A model generated the notes under the pieces. That model was not told the origin of the DNA and made no database searches. It saw nothing but the letters and a program-made list of their open reading frames with translations. 64,000 bases of DNA from Diadema setosum (taxonomy: Eukaryota > Echinodermata > Echinoidea > Diadematoida > Diadematidae). The DNA is taken from contig CM067068.1 in assembly GCA_033980235.1 (NCBI GenBank), forward strand, positions 37,475,869-37,539,868. The letters are read 5' to 3'. Numbering within the stretch: the first letter of the stretch is position 1; each line of letters opens with the position of its first letter. Both the position numbers and the translations under genes were made by a program. Positions 37,621-49,952 of the stretch are shown one piece after another.

Positions 37621-38879
37621 AGTTTTTTTTTCATTCTCATCACTATGGACTTAAGTAATAGAATGATTATTGTTACTTGTTTTTATCCCCACTTCTGAGG
37701 TGAACAAAAAAAAAAAAAAATCGGTGACATGTGACGTGAGATAATTACTTCTACCATCTGGATGAAATGAATTGATATTTTTCCATCTTTCTACCAATGT
37801 ATATTTCTTTCTTTTTCGGTACAAAAGCTTGAGTGAAAGGAAGTTAACGTCAGCGTTCAAAACGCAGTGACATCCAGATGTTTGGAAGTCTGGTTCTATT
37901 AGGAGCCGCTATATGAATTCAGTAGGGATTGATGAGAATGCATTGTTAAAAGAAATGTTATGTGGCTCTTAGCCACGATATGGTAAGTTTGTTACATCTT
38001 TTACAGAAAGAAAAAGAGTGGTAGAGAGGGAGGATCGACAGAGTTAAAGAAGTAGATAGACAGAAACAGAAAGAGAGAGAGAGAGGTAGATATATCAATA
38101 AAGAGGGAGGAACTCACATACAAACATTTAGCAGAGTTCTTCTGTTATTTGTTACATAATTCCAGTGCCTCTAAAATCGAATGAAAACGATTTCAACTTC
38201 TTCAACTGCTTCAAAATCAAAGAATGATTCAGGAAGATAATTGTTATGGAAACTGATTTTTGACATGTTCAGGATGACCAGTGGTTATTTTTTTCTACAT
38301 CCTTGTGACCACGCCAGGGTGCTTGCTGATTAATCACACAGAATTTGGCTGGTCAACACGCGGACATAAGGTCCTTCACCAATGGAAGTCACACCGATGG
38401 CTTTTACAAACAGCAGAAAAAGAAGCGTCACGGAGGCAGCAAATTCGACAAAATCGCTCCGGATGAGAGAGCTCACTCCCTGGAGCCTGAGGACACAATT
38501 AAACACATCCACTAGTTTGTAATCGTAGTTCAAACTTTGGTTGGGTGTTTCAGACAAAACGCCGAAGGGACAGGTCGAGCGACCGTCGCTTGCACGCACT
38601 GAAAACCATTTCTGAAGTGACGGTAAAGTGTCCTGGGGATTGGGGACCTCAAGTCATGTAAAGACTTGTTGCTGTTGTTGTTGCTGCTTCTTTGTTGTTT
38701 CTGTTCTTGATTATAACTGTAAAGCAAAAGAAGCACAAACTAAACACTTGAAGCAAGGGGTGTATTCAGTCAGATGGACGATGCTATCAAATCACGTCAT
38801 TGAACAAGGGAATACACTTTTACGAACAATCTGACTCAAAACTGACGTCACTCCTTGGCCGGTGATTGTTGGTCCTTTC

Positions 38880-39310
38880 AAAAGTTTGTTACTCCAAAAA
38901 TGATATAAAGTTCGTTATTCCGAAACACACACGTTCCTTATACCTAGATGTTCACTTGTTGATAATCCGAAAATTAAAAAAGGGTTCGTTAACCCGAACA
39001 TTAACATTTTTTTGTGTGTCGTTATTCTGAAGATTATTTAATCCGAAAAAAAAAATATGTGGTTCGCTATTCAGAAGGTTCGTTCATCCGAAAATGGATT
39101 TAAAAAAGCTACGCGTACTAACGAACCTTCAGAATAACGGACTTTTTTTCATTTTCGAATGAACGAATCTTCGGAATAATGAACCTTCGGCAATGACGAA
39201 ACCGATTTCATTTTCAGATAAACGAACTTTCCAAATATAGAATCTTATTCCATTTTCCGATTAACGAACTTTCGCAATAACGGACCTTCGGAATGACGAA
39301 CTGTAACCCT
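38880..39310. repeat. Degenerate array of TTCGTTATTCCGAA units, both orientations
   Basis: About 430 bp in which GTTCGTTATTCCGAA-like units (left half) and their complement TTCGGAATAACGAAC (right half) recur every 20-35 bp, with ATTTTC..A spacers. The switch of orientation near 39.1 kb makes the array one large imperfect inverted repeat. Confidence 0.75.
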
Positions 39311-40348
39311 TTTGGCAACCTGATTGTGGGGGTTAATGGACGAGGAGGAAATCTACTTCATTAGATGACTTCCGCATCCTAGGCTTCCTGATACCAATCT
39401 CGATCATGGAAAATTACGCACTCAGTTAATCTGTTCATGAATGGATTATGTTATCCTCTGTTCCTGGTTCTCAAGACTTCTAACTAAAATCGATTATACC
39501 CAACCAATACCACTCGACTCTTTTACTGTTACACCTGTTTAAAGAGAACCTTACATCGTGAAGCGAGACGAATTTTGCGTGTCTCAACTTATTATGCGTG
39601 TGCATCTCCTGCATTATTCTTTCCTGCCTGCTTTGGCGTCGTTGGTGAGGTCGGTGAACTTTTATTTTTTGGAAAGAACGCCAGCTTTCTCACAGTGTGT
39701 GTTGTTTTCTTTCTGTTTAGCGAGGTATAAAGTCAAATATGAATCCTTACTGTGTTGAGGTCTAACTTATAACCTTTTTTCACTCTGACCTCTGAAAGGT
39801 TATTGAGGCAAATTCGTTGTATACAGTAACTCCAAGCCTGCAGACCTCAAGAGACTCAGCCATTAATAGTCATCACTGAATACAGCCAGCTGACAGCGGA
39901 GTGTGGGGACTGGAGGTAGCTGTGACCAGGACCACCCTCCCTCCTGCATGTATGCCCAGCCCGTCCACAAGTCGAAACAAGGTCCAGTGTTAGCATTTTA
40001 AAAAAATAATATTCATAGCTTCTCATATTACAGTAGACACATAATCCGCACACAACCCCCCCCCCCCAGAAAATACAAATACAAATCACTGCTTTGCCCG
40101 AGTACCCTATTGGTGGTGTATCCTTTCAAAATTGGGTCAAGAATGTGTTATCATTGATTTCTTTGTCCGTTCGACTCATCTAAATCTGTATGGTTCAAAG
40201 TAGAAAAAAAAAATGAGGATTAGTCTACATAAATGCCGATCGAAAGGGGGTGTGCTAAACTTAAAAAGACAATAGTATAGGGAAGAAAGAGGAGAAGAGT
40301 ACATCCTCCTTTAGTCCAGTACAGTCCATTCTTGCCTTCAGGCTGAAG

Positions 40349-40368
40349 CCCCCCCCCCCCCCCCCCCC
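40349..40368. repeat. C20 homopolymer
   Basis: Twenty consecutive C followed by AACAAAAAAGG. Confidence 0.9.
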
Positions 40369-40782
40369 AACAAAAAAGGAGGTAGTGGTCACATGTTCCC
40401 TCAATTCTCTCCCACGGACAATCCCATTCATTTGTTGTTTGTTTGTTTGTTTGTTTTTCGGTTGCCTTTACCTATGGACAGCAGAAAGTGCGATCGGCCT
40501 GTCCGCTCGCCCATTCTATTGCGCGTAGAAAAGAGCGAATCTCCCGTAAGGGGAGGCGAGCAAGCAAGGAAGAAAATCGGAGAAGGGAAGGAAAAATATG
40601 CGTTGAGCTAACTTTAGTCGCCTGCGTGCGGCAAGACGCGATATGCCAGTCTCCTGCGAGGCGTTAAGCCTGTTTCTGCTCAAACAGCGCTTACGGAGCA
40701 AATTACGAAGTGTGCCCGCTAGGCTAATGTAACGGATCCAACCTCAAATTGCTTTAGCTTCCGCCTGTCTGTCACCTTGCAG

Positions 40783-40854
40783 CTTACTTAATGGATGAAT
40801 TCCTTCAGGGAAATGCGCCTCGCCAGTTGAGAATTGGCGAAGCTGTGCTCCAGG
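40783..40854 (+). other. Candidate + strand exon (splice-site pair)
   Basis: A very strong acceptor (TTCCGCCTGTCTGTCACCTTGCAG) is followed 72 nt later by a strong donor (CCAGG/GTAAGG). One of the three frames is open and reads YLMDEFLQGNAPRQLRIGE. The segment also contains the dyad TCGCCAGTTGAGAATTGGCGA, so it may be part of a repeat. No family recognised. Confidence 0.2.
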
Positions 40855-41523
40855 GTAAGGTTATGCAATAGAAAGGCAAAAGAATTACCAGTGTAAATAT
40901 TTGCTTTGAATTATTTAGCAGTCGCTGTGTACAACGAGGATGCGATGATGTTTAGGTAGCAAAAAACTAAACAGCCGCCTTCACTTAGGCTACGAGTGGT
41001 GATAGACGCGTGCTCGAATATTGCCTTTCCTTCAAGAGTACTCCGTAATGTTCCATTCCTGTCATTATTTCTATGGGTCGTTGGGGAAAAATGCTTGAAA
41101 TTAATTTTCAGGTTAGCGCAGGAAAAGGCTCGTACAACTTTATCGTCTTTCACAGTGGTTTTTCCTTCGTGAAGACGGCACAGAAAAGTGCACGAAGTTC
41201 AGATCTACTGAAGACGAGACGTTCTTGACGGATTTCCGCTGGGGAGGGCGGAGCGACTTGGGTCAGGCTTTGTTCGCCAGGCTACTAGAATTGAATGAAT
41301 AAGCAAAGCTTGGCTTTCTTCTTTTACTTCAAATCCCATCTATCACTGTTTCGCAAAATTTCGAAGCATGTCAGTAGTTATCATTTCCCTGTATCAAGTT
41401 GTAGATATTTACATCAGGGATTCAAATTAAGCATACAGACACAAACAAACGCAAAAACAATGGTGATGTATTTGAAATCAATATCAGTGGAAAAATGAGC
41501 AAAGGAAATGGGATTCTAATAAA

Positions 41524-41599
41524 TGAAGAGCTTGGTTCCAAAAGCGCTAAAGCCATTCAAAAATGATAGATTTATCGCCTTTTGGAAGCAAGCTCTTCA
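41524..41599. mobile_element. 76-bp palindromic MITE
   Basis: The left end is TGAAGAGCTTGGTTCCAAAAG and the right end is the near-complement ending AAGCAAGCTCTTCA. The direct repeat aataaa flanks both ends (41518-41523 and 41600-41605), compatible with a target duplication. Very short and non-coding. Confidence 0.7.
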
Positions 41600-42080
41600 A
41601 ATAAATCAGTAAAAAAATATCAAAATCAATATTGTGAAAGCATGGTAGTGTTGGAGTCTGTGCGGTAACATGAGATAATGGATCATTGTTAGTCAATGGG
41701 CTGTTGGCACTTTTAGATACACACAGACAAACGCATACCGCTTGTATGCTTACGCAATCATTCTTCTCTCTTTTGAGATGCGAATTTTTTCCTTGTGCAA
41801 AACATCACAAATACTTCCGGTCATCAGATGGAAAGTCCAATCATCGCGGAATCTTTTGACGAATTCCGGAAAAGGTGCTAACGGTCAATTTTAATGGGTA
41901 ATTAGAACACAGAACAATGTCTGTCGGTTTCAGTGATAACTACCACACAAACCATCCGGAGAAGGAGTGAAAACCACACCATAAGAACACGCGGATCTCT
42001 GCTAATTCCCTCGATACAACCTGCGCCGTTCTCTCGGCAGCCCGCTAACATTCTGCACCTGGTGCCTTGGGGTCTGTACA

Positions 42081-42108
42081 CCCCCCCCCCCCCCCCCCCA
42101 AAAAAAAA
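42081..42108. repeat. C19 followed by A9
   Basis: A poly-C run directly joined to poly-A. Another C17 run is at 42468-42484. Confidence 0.9.
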
Positions 42109-43177
42109 GGGCAGAAAATGCCTGCAGTATATACCCTGGTGACGAAACAATAGAGAATCTGTGAGGAACATAAGAGCATTGTCCTGTCCTGACTATATGC
42201 TCCCCTCTTTTCATCCGCGAAGTGTATTTGATATGTGCCATCAACTTTACGAGCATTTTCTGCTGACAATTTGCCGTAAAGAAACGTTTGATTGCGCCTG
42301 TCAAGTAGAAATGTTATTGTAAGACCATGGAGCTGTTGTATATCCATGGTAAGACATGGCTGTTGTGATATCCTTTGTTCATACTCATGTGTGTGAGCGC
42401 GCGTGTGTGTGTCTAATATGCCCGAGTGTATTTGGAAGAGTTTTTTTTTTTATCCTGTTTCACTGGACCCCCCCCCCCCCCCCCGGCATAAACACATGCA
42501 CACCCTCATTTCGCTGTTACATTGCTGTAATTCATGACATTAAATCTCCAGTTTTCAATCACATTACACCACAAGGTCGGGCCACTCGCAGTTAAACATG
42601 ATACGCCATAACACAGATTATTTATATGGCAAGAGATGTTTTGCATACATAGACGCTTCTCGGTGCAATAATTTAGTTCGATATGTCCCATTTGGTATTT
42701 TCTAGATTATACATTTGAAAGGAATAACTGCATGATTATATAAAATAGGTTTGAATGTATTATACGCAATCCGATAGAATACCAACCCTTTCACTTGCAC
42801 TCATCAATACACTAGTAATACCGATTTTTCCCCATTTAAATTTCATTCTCACATGCGCAAAATATTTATTTCCCTTCTTTATGTTGTTTCTCAAATCTTG
42901 TTGGTAATCCTTTTCTTCTGTGTTTAAAGATAAACATATTATATATTTTCCCATAACCGGCTATGCGTATGTAACTGTATTTATGTGAATGCACTCTATG
43001 CACGGTGATTTTATTTTTAACCTGTGTGGACCATTTTGAAAGCCAGCCTTTGGCTGACGAGGGTGTCCCATCACATGAGTGGAACATAATTGAATTGAAT
43101 TTGACCTGTATGGACGAACACGAAATGCGAAATTCTCGTTTTATTTTCTTCTCCCTGCTCTTCATCTTCTTCTTCAT

Positions 43178-43241
43178 CTTTACTTGTAATAATGTACAAT
43201 TTACTTGTAATAATGTACATCTTTACCTGTAATAATGTACA
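43178..43241 (+). repeat. About 21-bp tandem repeat at the LINE 5' junction
   Basis: Three consecutive copies of a unit like TTTACTTGTAATAATGTACA (third copy TTTACCTG...). The third copy runs straight into the LINE coding frame. The second half, AATAATGTACAATGA, reads as element sequence. The junction therefore looks like local duplication made during or just after 5'-end joining. Confidence 0.8.
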
Positions 43242-43876
43242 ATGATATTGTATTAGAAACCATTGATACTGTTAAATATTTGGGAGTTATATTAGATTCC
43301 CAATTATTGTGGAATGATCATATACTGCATGTACGTGGAAAGATATCTCGAGCAATAGGATGCATCCGTCGTATAAAAAATCTTTTACCCAAAAAAATGC
43401 TGATCAATTTATATTTTGCTTTTATATTACCACATATTGATTATTGTCGCACGGCATGGGGTAGTTGTTCTAAGACTAATGTGCAGAAATTACAAAGAAT
43501 GCAGAATAAATATGCGCGCTTAGTACTTAATGTTGATTGTTATACTCCGCAGTGCTCTCTACTCACCACTTTAAATTGGCTCTCTGTTGAAGAAAGAATC
43601 AAGTTACAATATTGCATACTCACCTTCAAAATCCGTCATAATCTGGTACCTATTTATTTAAATCCTCTAATCACTTCTTATTCAGCTAATTATTACAAAA
43701 CACGATACTCTAAGAATTGCACTCTATCAATACCTTACCCGAAAACCGATTATAAGAAACGTTCCTTTTCGTACACCGGTAGCTCTCTTTTCAACAAACT
43801 CCCCATTGAAGTACAACTGTCTTCGTCATTGACTATATTCAAAACAAATTGTTTAAGATTTATCCGCATGCTTTAA
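43235..43876 (+). CDS. LINE ORF2 C-terminal fragment (reverse transcriptase thumb and tail)
   Basis: 213 codons with no stop. Motifs are TVKYLGVILDSQLLWNDHI (residues about 12-30), KISRAIGCIRRIKNLLP, LYFAFILPHIDYCRTAWG, then LQRMQNKYARLVLN, and finally a SSLFNKLPIEVQ..S.TIFK block. This is the conserved segment after the catalytic palm of CR1/L2-like reverse transcriptases (YLGV.iD..L.W..HI, KiskaiG.l.rlr..LP, LY..lilPhl.Yc...WG, lq...R). The endonuclease domain and the catalytic FADD-type motif are absent, lost by 5' truncation, so this piece cannot retrotranspose by itself. The listed Met is internal to the ancestral ORF and is not a real start. Confidence 0.88.
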   Translation: MYNDIVLETIDTVKYLGVILDSQLLWNDHILHVRGKISRAIGCIRRIKNLLPKKMLINLYFAFILPHIDYCRTAWGSCSKTNVQKLQRMQNKYARLVLNVDCYTPQCSLLTTLNWLSVEERIKLQYCILTFKIRHNLVPIYLNPLITSYSANYYKTRYSKNCTLSIPYPKTDYKKRSFSYTGSSLFNKLPIEVQLSSSLTIFKTNCLRFIRML

Positions 43877-44847
43877 CTTTTCTCTTCCAATGAATCCAAT
43901 AAGACCTCTTTTTTTTTTTTTTTTACATTGTCACACCCACTAGACTTTTTTCTTTGTTTTGTTTGTATTTATATACTGTTCCTTTTTCTAAATCGTTAAG
44001 GTTTTAGTTTTTATGTATACATGTAACAGATGTGTAGTTAAGTTGATTTCTTTTGTTTGTTTATGTCACTGATCGGTAATTGTGTGAATCATGTTACTAC
44101 AAATGTATTTGTTGTTTTATTCTGTGTATATACAGGGCGCCATTGTAAAGCAGTTAGCAAACTGAATGTGCCTACCCTGTATTGTTTTTAAAAGAAAACA
44201 TGAATAAATAAATAAATAAATAAATTTACTTTATTCAGTTCTTTCTTTCTCCTTCTTTGCTTTTTCCTCTTTGTTATTTCATTCTCCTTTTTCTTCTTCT
44301 GTTCCTTCACCTTTTCCATCCTTCTTTCCATTATTCCTTCTTCCATTTTTCTGCTTTTCTTTGAAGGTTTTGACCTTTTGTCAATTTGGCCATCACAGTC
44401 ATATCGGTCTCCAATGAGTTTCCTTTATGGGTTTGCATCTATTTCGGTTTTCAATCCTGTGATATATCCCCGAATGATACGACTCACTGTCCTTCTTCTG
44501 ATCCCTGCTATTTTTATCAAAGCGATATTGAATATTTTGTGCTGGAAAGGCAGAGATAAGAAGAAAGAAGAAGAAGAAAGACACGAATCGCATTGTCTTT
44601 CCTCGAGAACAAATTGCTGACATTTTTGTGCTTCTATTCGCAGAGTAATTTATCGATGTCGTAAAATTTGATAGAATCTCTTACCGAGAAATAGAAAAGG
44701 ATAGTTACTGATAGTGGGTGCACTGTGACCTAAAGCTAGTACTCAAGCAAAGAACCACTATATCTCTGTTGTGTAGCGTGGCTGGAAAATTCTTTGTTAA
44801 AAAAACAAACATAAATATTTACTCTGATATCCTGTTGTGCAAAGAAT

Positions 44848-44890
44848 ATGATTATGATTATGATTATGATGATGATGATGATGATGATTA

Positions 44891-44927
<37 letters not shown>

Positions 44928-44982
44928 CATTATTATTATCATTATTATTATTATTATCATAATCATCATCATAATCATTAAT
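44848..44982. repeat. GAT/ATT microsatellite
   Basis: GATTAT units, then GAT, then ATT, then TCATAA units. No gene. Confidence 0.92.
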
Positions 44983-45669
44983 CAGGAGCTAGAAAAGGTA
45001 AAATTGATAAACATGACTCACAGGTCTTTTATCCCACACCCCGTCAACTATGTCAAAATCTACACATGAGATTGCACATAACACTCATAATATTGTCAAA
45101 CAATTATTGTTGAAATCTGTACTTTAACATGTGACAGATATTTTTTTTTTATACTCCGTAACTCGGGCAGCGTGAATCTATAGCACGATGCTAATTAAAA
45201 TAAATACCGACCTTATTACAAGCAATAGATGACATCATTGAAAATAGAGCCCTCCCTTGATTCTCAATTGTCTATAATTGGAAAACTAGGGTAGCACCAC
45301 AATAACACCCCGCCCGACAATATTGTGTCGAAAATGTCAGGGAACTTTGTTTAATATGTTCAAATTAGGAATGCATTGCAGTCATTTTTCTATAATACTA
45401 CGTGAAATTATGTTTTCACCTTCTGTTGGAGGATGATTTCCCAATCATCACATTGCTCTACACTACCAGATTTTTTGGCATAGAATCGTATGCCATGATA
45501 CATTACATCATAAACAATCAACTGAAACATGATTCTGAATTTGATTTCACTCCTATCGACTTCATCCGAGGGTTGGATGGTGGAACTCAATGAAAATTTG
45601 CCGATATAATACTGGAGAAGAGAAAACGCCTCGGAAGGATTGATATACACTTTAGTTAGGGTATACTTG

Positions 45670-45928
45670 CAGGGCTTGACTTTATATTAGCGGTGGCCCA
45701 GTGGTACAGTGCCACTAAAAAGCGGCGTCGGGCAACCAAATTTCGGAAGAATGCTAGCTTTTGGTGACCCGATCGGGCACTTCAGATTAAAATGCATTGT
45801 AATCTATATTTTTGCTTTTTTTTTTCTGGCCACCACATTTCTTTTTTGTGCCGATAAAATTTCAGATTTGTTATTCTAGTGGCCCGGATGGGTAACCAGA
45901 GAAATAATAATAATAATAATGAGCCCTG
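45670..45928. mobile_element. Possible degenerate element with CAGGGCT termini
   Basis: The left CAGGGCTTGAC and right AGCCCTG form short TIRs around 259 bp that includes GTGGCCCAGTGG, GTGGCCCGGATGGGTAACCAGAG and an AAT microsatellite. Recognition is partial, with no clear target duplication. Confidence 0.4.
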
Positions 45929-48269
45929 ATTTGAGATCGATTAATTGTCAACAATCTTTGTTCATGACTAGCGTCTTATCACTTGTATAGTATCCTGGAA
46001 ATACGTTTAGGCCCTACAGCACACAACACTTACCTCATGTCATGAGAGTGAGTAAACAACCATCATATTAAACAGATTTTTGTTTTACTTCACTCCTACC
46101 GAAACACAGAAGAACAAAAAGTTCTTTAATATGATTCACCAGATATTTTTTTTTGAATTTCACTACATGTAAAAACGCATCGTTTCCAAAAGTAATCTTT
46201 CTATCCAACCAGTTCCATACAGACTCTAGTTATGCTTGCACGATACATTTAACAGAAATGTCCTGGGCTACGTACATTAGGAACCACTAAATATCGTTGA
46301 TGTCTTCTTTAGTGAGTGAAAGAAACACACAAAGTAAAGTAGATATAACCAGCCTCCTGCAAAGCTAGTATGCTAACACTTTTTTTTTCCTACCAAGATG
46401 TAGAAACTATGCTTGTCATTGTCAATAACTCATCGCAATTTTTTATTGTGATATTTCCCCTAGTAACTGACGGTAGTGTTTACATCAAAAACAGCAAAAT
46501 TAAGCATGCTAAGGAACAAAAAAAACAAACAAACTCATATCATGAGGTGAACGCTGTGAAAACGAACAATGAAATCATAAGCAAAGCGAGAAAGAAAGCA
46601 AAGAGAAAAAAGGGGTGAGCAATTCACTACGAGATGCAAACCTTAAGTGTTTTGTGGTCGATGCACAAGGGAGCGAATCATCAGATCAATAAAATATGTG
46701 ACAAATCGGAAACACAAAACCGAGGCTCTCTGACACGGCGTGACCCTGAGATGAAATATCGAACGTGACAAGCAGTACGCTGTAAAATGGCAAGGGAGAA
46801 CAGGGTGTTTATAATGGCTGTTAATGAACCCATTCACGGGACAACGCCGATTGCATTTACACGAAATGGAACAATAATGTATGACTAATGTTCACTAATT
46901 TTTAATATCCCCAGCGCGGAAGGATACAAAGAGAAGCACGTGCAAAGTGCAACACAAAGTTTATAGGACATCCCAAGTGTCATTCTAATTTTCATAAACT
47001 CATCAGAATTGATGCCTGCCCCGAGATGCTTTAAATTATTCCCGATTCTTCTTATTCATATTCAAGCACATCACTTGCTATAATGTCTCTTTCACCAAAT
47101 ATGATACAACCGTGGTGTGTGTGTTGTAGTTTTATTAATTTCTTTTTTCTTTTACTCCCTGGTCAATTTTAAGCAGCTGTTTGCACCAATAACCCGCTTC
47201 AGCAAGTGAACTACCCATCGGCCATATTCCCTCATTACATTATATCATTATAAGTATTGCATTACTCTCTCTGTGAGGATATTAATGTTTGAATATGTCT
47301 AGAAAATGTAGTCGAGCTCTTGATGTAATGCTTTGGATTCAAATATTTCTCAGCCCAGCCCTGTACGAAAGATGTGAGATGACGTCATCATGTATGACGT
47401 TCTACATGAGCTGATGAACACTTTAAAGAACACACAAATTTGTTTCAAGGTTACGAAATAGCAAGTCAACATATGCTCCTACTTAGATGCTTACTCCCTG
47501 GAAGCAAGTAGTTCGTGTCAGTAAAAGTTACTCGGGGGAAGTTGACATAAGCGTGTAAATCTAATACCCGCCTTTTTTCCAAACTTGGCAGTCGCCTTCC
47601 ATCCAATTCAGGAGAAGCGATCGTGCCAATTTCTCCCACAGTGGAAGGAGAACAACGAGTGTGTTGATTTCTCCCCAACACTCTTGATTTGATCTTCTTT
47701 CTGTCCCCTCTCTTGACTTTCCAGCTCGATTCAATTTGGCGGGAAAGTTGGGCAGACAGAGAAAAGTTGAGAGGAGTTGTGCATTCGGGACAAGAGCGAC
47801 TTTGGGATGGGTGGGAGGCGGGGGTTGGGAGGCTAATACTAGCTTGGGGCCTAGAATATTATTTCCTACAACTCTAGAATTACAAATTAGTTCAGATACC
47901 ATTTGCAGAGGCGCACTTTCTACGTATACGCCCAAAATGTCCACATTATTTTACGATGGATGGCACACATAAACGTCAATGAATACGAAAGTCACAGACA
48001 TAGTAGATGATGTGGCAGCAGAGTAAATATAACAGACAAATGATTAAAGTGCAGTCGAAGTGAGGAGAAATTCCCTGGCTTACGTGAAAGATGCAAGGCT
48101 TACAGATCATGGAATGGCCCATACGTCATCGGATAATGGTTACAGCAAGAATGACGTTTCACTGCTCTTGTCGTATCATACCTCCTTCTTGCAATCTTTA
48201 CCAATATATATTTGAGTTTTCGCTAAGGATTGGCATTGCACATCTATATTGACAAGGAAAGACGAATTT

Positions 48270-48440
48270 TTTTTTCTCTCTCTCTCTATGCGCAGAATCG
48301 AGTCTTTCAAACCTGCAGTATGAAGCGAGGGAATGAATGAATAGTTAAACAAATGTGATCTTGCCAGCAATCCTAAATCTCTTCCCCTCCCTATTTCTCT
48401 CTGTCTCTCTCTTTCTCTATCCCACTCTCTCTCCGTCTTT
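48270..48440. repeat. Two short CT-rich tracts
   Basis: TCTCTCTCTC near 48276-48290 and again at about 48375-48440, separated by unique sequence. Confidence 0.7.
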
Positions 48441-48862
48441 CTTGCTCTGTATGAGGCCTATTGAGACTGGCTGTGTAAATCGAACTCTCTGTATGGTAGA
48501 GTGCCATTACATGTATCCCTATAGAATAAATATCGGAGCGTAGATAGCTTCACCTCAAACTCAAATTCTTCCAGAAAAGTTACTTGCAACACGTGACATC
48601 AAGAAATTGAATCCCATAGATTTAAAAACGTAATCATTTCCAAACTCATTTTCCTCCTGTCATTTTGCATGATATTCATGAATGATATTCCACACTGGAT
48701 AACTTCAAAAGACCCCAAGTTTGGGCCTTCAAAATTGCGCGTCTAAAAGTCATCGACGCCCAGTATTAATTTCCTTGGACGGCAGGGAAGAAGAAAACGT
48801 TGTTTAGTCGATCTTTTCTATTCCCTCCCTTGCCTACAGACAAACCCATTTCAGCAGTGGCT

Positions 48863-49078
48863 CTATTCCCAATGGGATGGTGAGCACGAGTTCGTTTTTA
48901 GCTGCACTTTGATGAAGCTAGCTACCATCGTATCTGTCAACAAACTGTGCATTGTTATCATTTCATCTACGGAGCTTGGGTAGCAGCGAATGCAGATCCC
49001 GCGGTCGTCCTGCGGGAGACATTCCCGCTCTTCTCCGAAGACGGGAACGAAACAAACCAGGGCGATCGTCGTCAACAT
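48863..49078 (-). CDS. Candidate small secreted ORF or first exon
   Basis: From the ATG at 49078 the product starts MLTTIALVCFVPVFGEE, a plausible signal peptide, then has ECLPQDDRGICIRCYP with three Cys before running into less coding-like sequence and a stop. The first 120 nt are GC-rich. It lies upstream of, and on the same strand as, the nephronectin-like exons, so a signal-peptide exon is conceivable. However, no strong donor is visible and the Cys pattern does not match the family's Cys-Cys-Trp-Gly-Trp exon. Function unknown. Confidence 0.25.
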   Translation of the reverse strand: MLTTIALVCFVPVFGEERECLPQDDRGICIRCYPSSVDEMITMHSLLTDTMVASFIKVQLKTNSCSPSHWE

Positions 49079-49952
49079 CTCATATTTCGTTGATGTTGCC
49101 GTTTTCCCAAGCACATACGCGGTGTAAAAGTGCGTTTTCGGGTTTTGACGTCATCAAGTCTTCGTAGTTTCTACCTACGTAAAAATCTATAGCGACAGAA
49201 AGAAAGAAGAAAAGGTTCAACTCTCTCCTTCTAAGATTCATGAGCATCATTTCCCACCGGGATTTCTGAATCGGGACATGATAAACAACACAATATGCGC
49301 GTTGGCGTATTGGTATTAGGATGTCATCCTCCCTTCCTCATTCGACTTTTCCTCCACTTTATTATCATCACAACAAAACCAGTGCAGTAAACTAACATCT
49401 TGAGCGCAGGAAATATCCGCCAAGTCACATTCTTCTGCATGGAAACATGGTTCGATGAACTATTCAAACCAGCAACATGTTGTCATAACGTTGTTGGAAG
49501 TCGATGTCTCATATAGTTGGCATGATTTTGTTTGTTTTCTGTTTTGTTTGTTTAGTATTAGTTTTGGGGAGGAAAAAGGTGGGGGAGTTTGGCTGATTAT
49601 ATGGATGCTCACTGCTTTATTATGTCATCTGTTTATCAGCAAATTTTCTGCTCGTTATTTATGACGTCATATCCTTCGCTCTGCACGCTGGAGCTTAATG
49701 AAAATTTACTTCATCATGAATTCATTTGACCCATATTTTACAGCGTATGTTATCATATTTCTACCAAGGCTTGTTCAGAGTGTATACATATCAACTACTG
49801 TTGGTGGTTTTTTTTTTTTTTCGTGAAAGAATGCTATCCAGCTTGCGTTTCGGTTCAAATCAAAGTTCAGACCGATCTCCTCAGTGATGGTGATTTATTC
49901 CCCGGCCACTTCCCTTTAAGGTCAATGGACGCCAGTCAAGTGTATCAAAATC

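Larger units (their letters stand above)
43178..44225 (+). mobile_element. 5'-truncated CR1/L2-type LINE, 3' end
   Basis: A non-LTR retrotransposon fragment in + orientation. It starts within the C-terminal part of ORF2, directly after short tandem repeats, continues through a stop at 43874-43876 and a roughly 320-bp 3' UTR with the segment CAGGGCGCCATTGTAAA (44133-44149), and ends in an ATAA-type simple-repeat tail (about 44200-44225). Jockey-superfamily LINEs such as CR1 and L2 end in short repeats of this kind instead of a plain poly-A. Truncation at the 5' end is the normal outcome of incomplete target-primed reverse transcription. The long undamaged reading frame argues for a fairly young insertion. 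The exact clade needs a library comparison. Confidence 0.85.
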
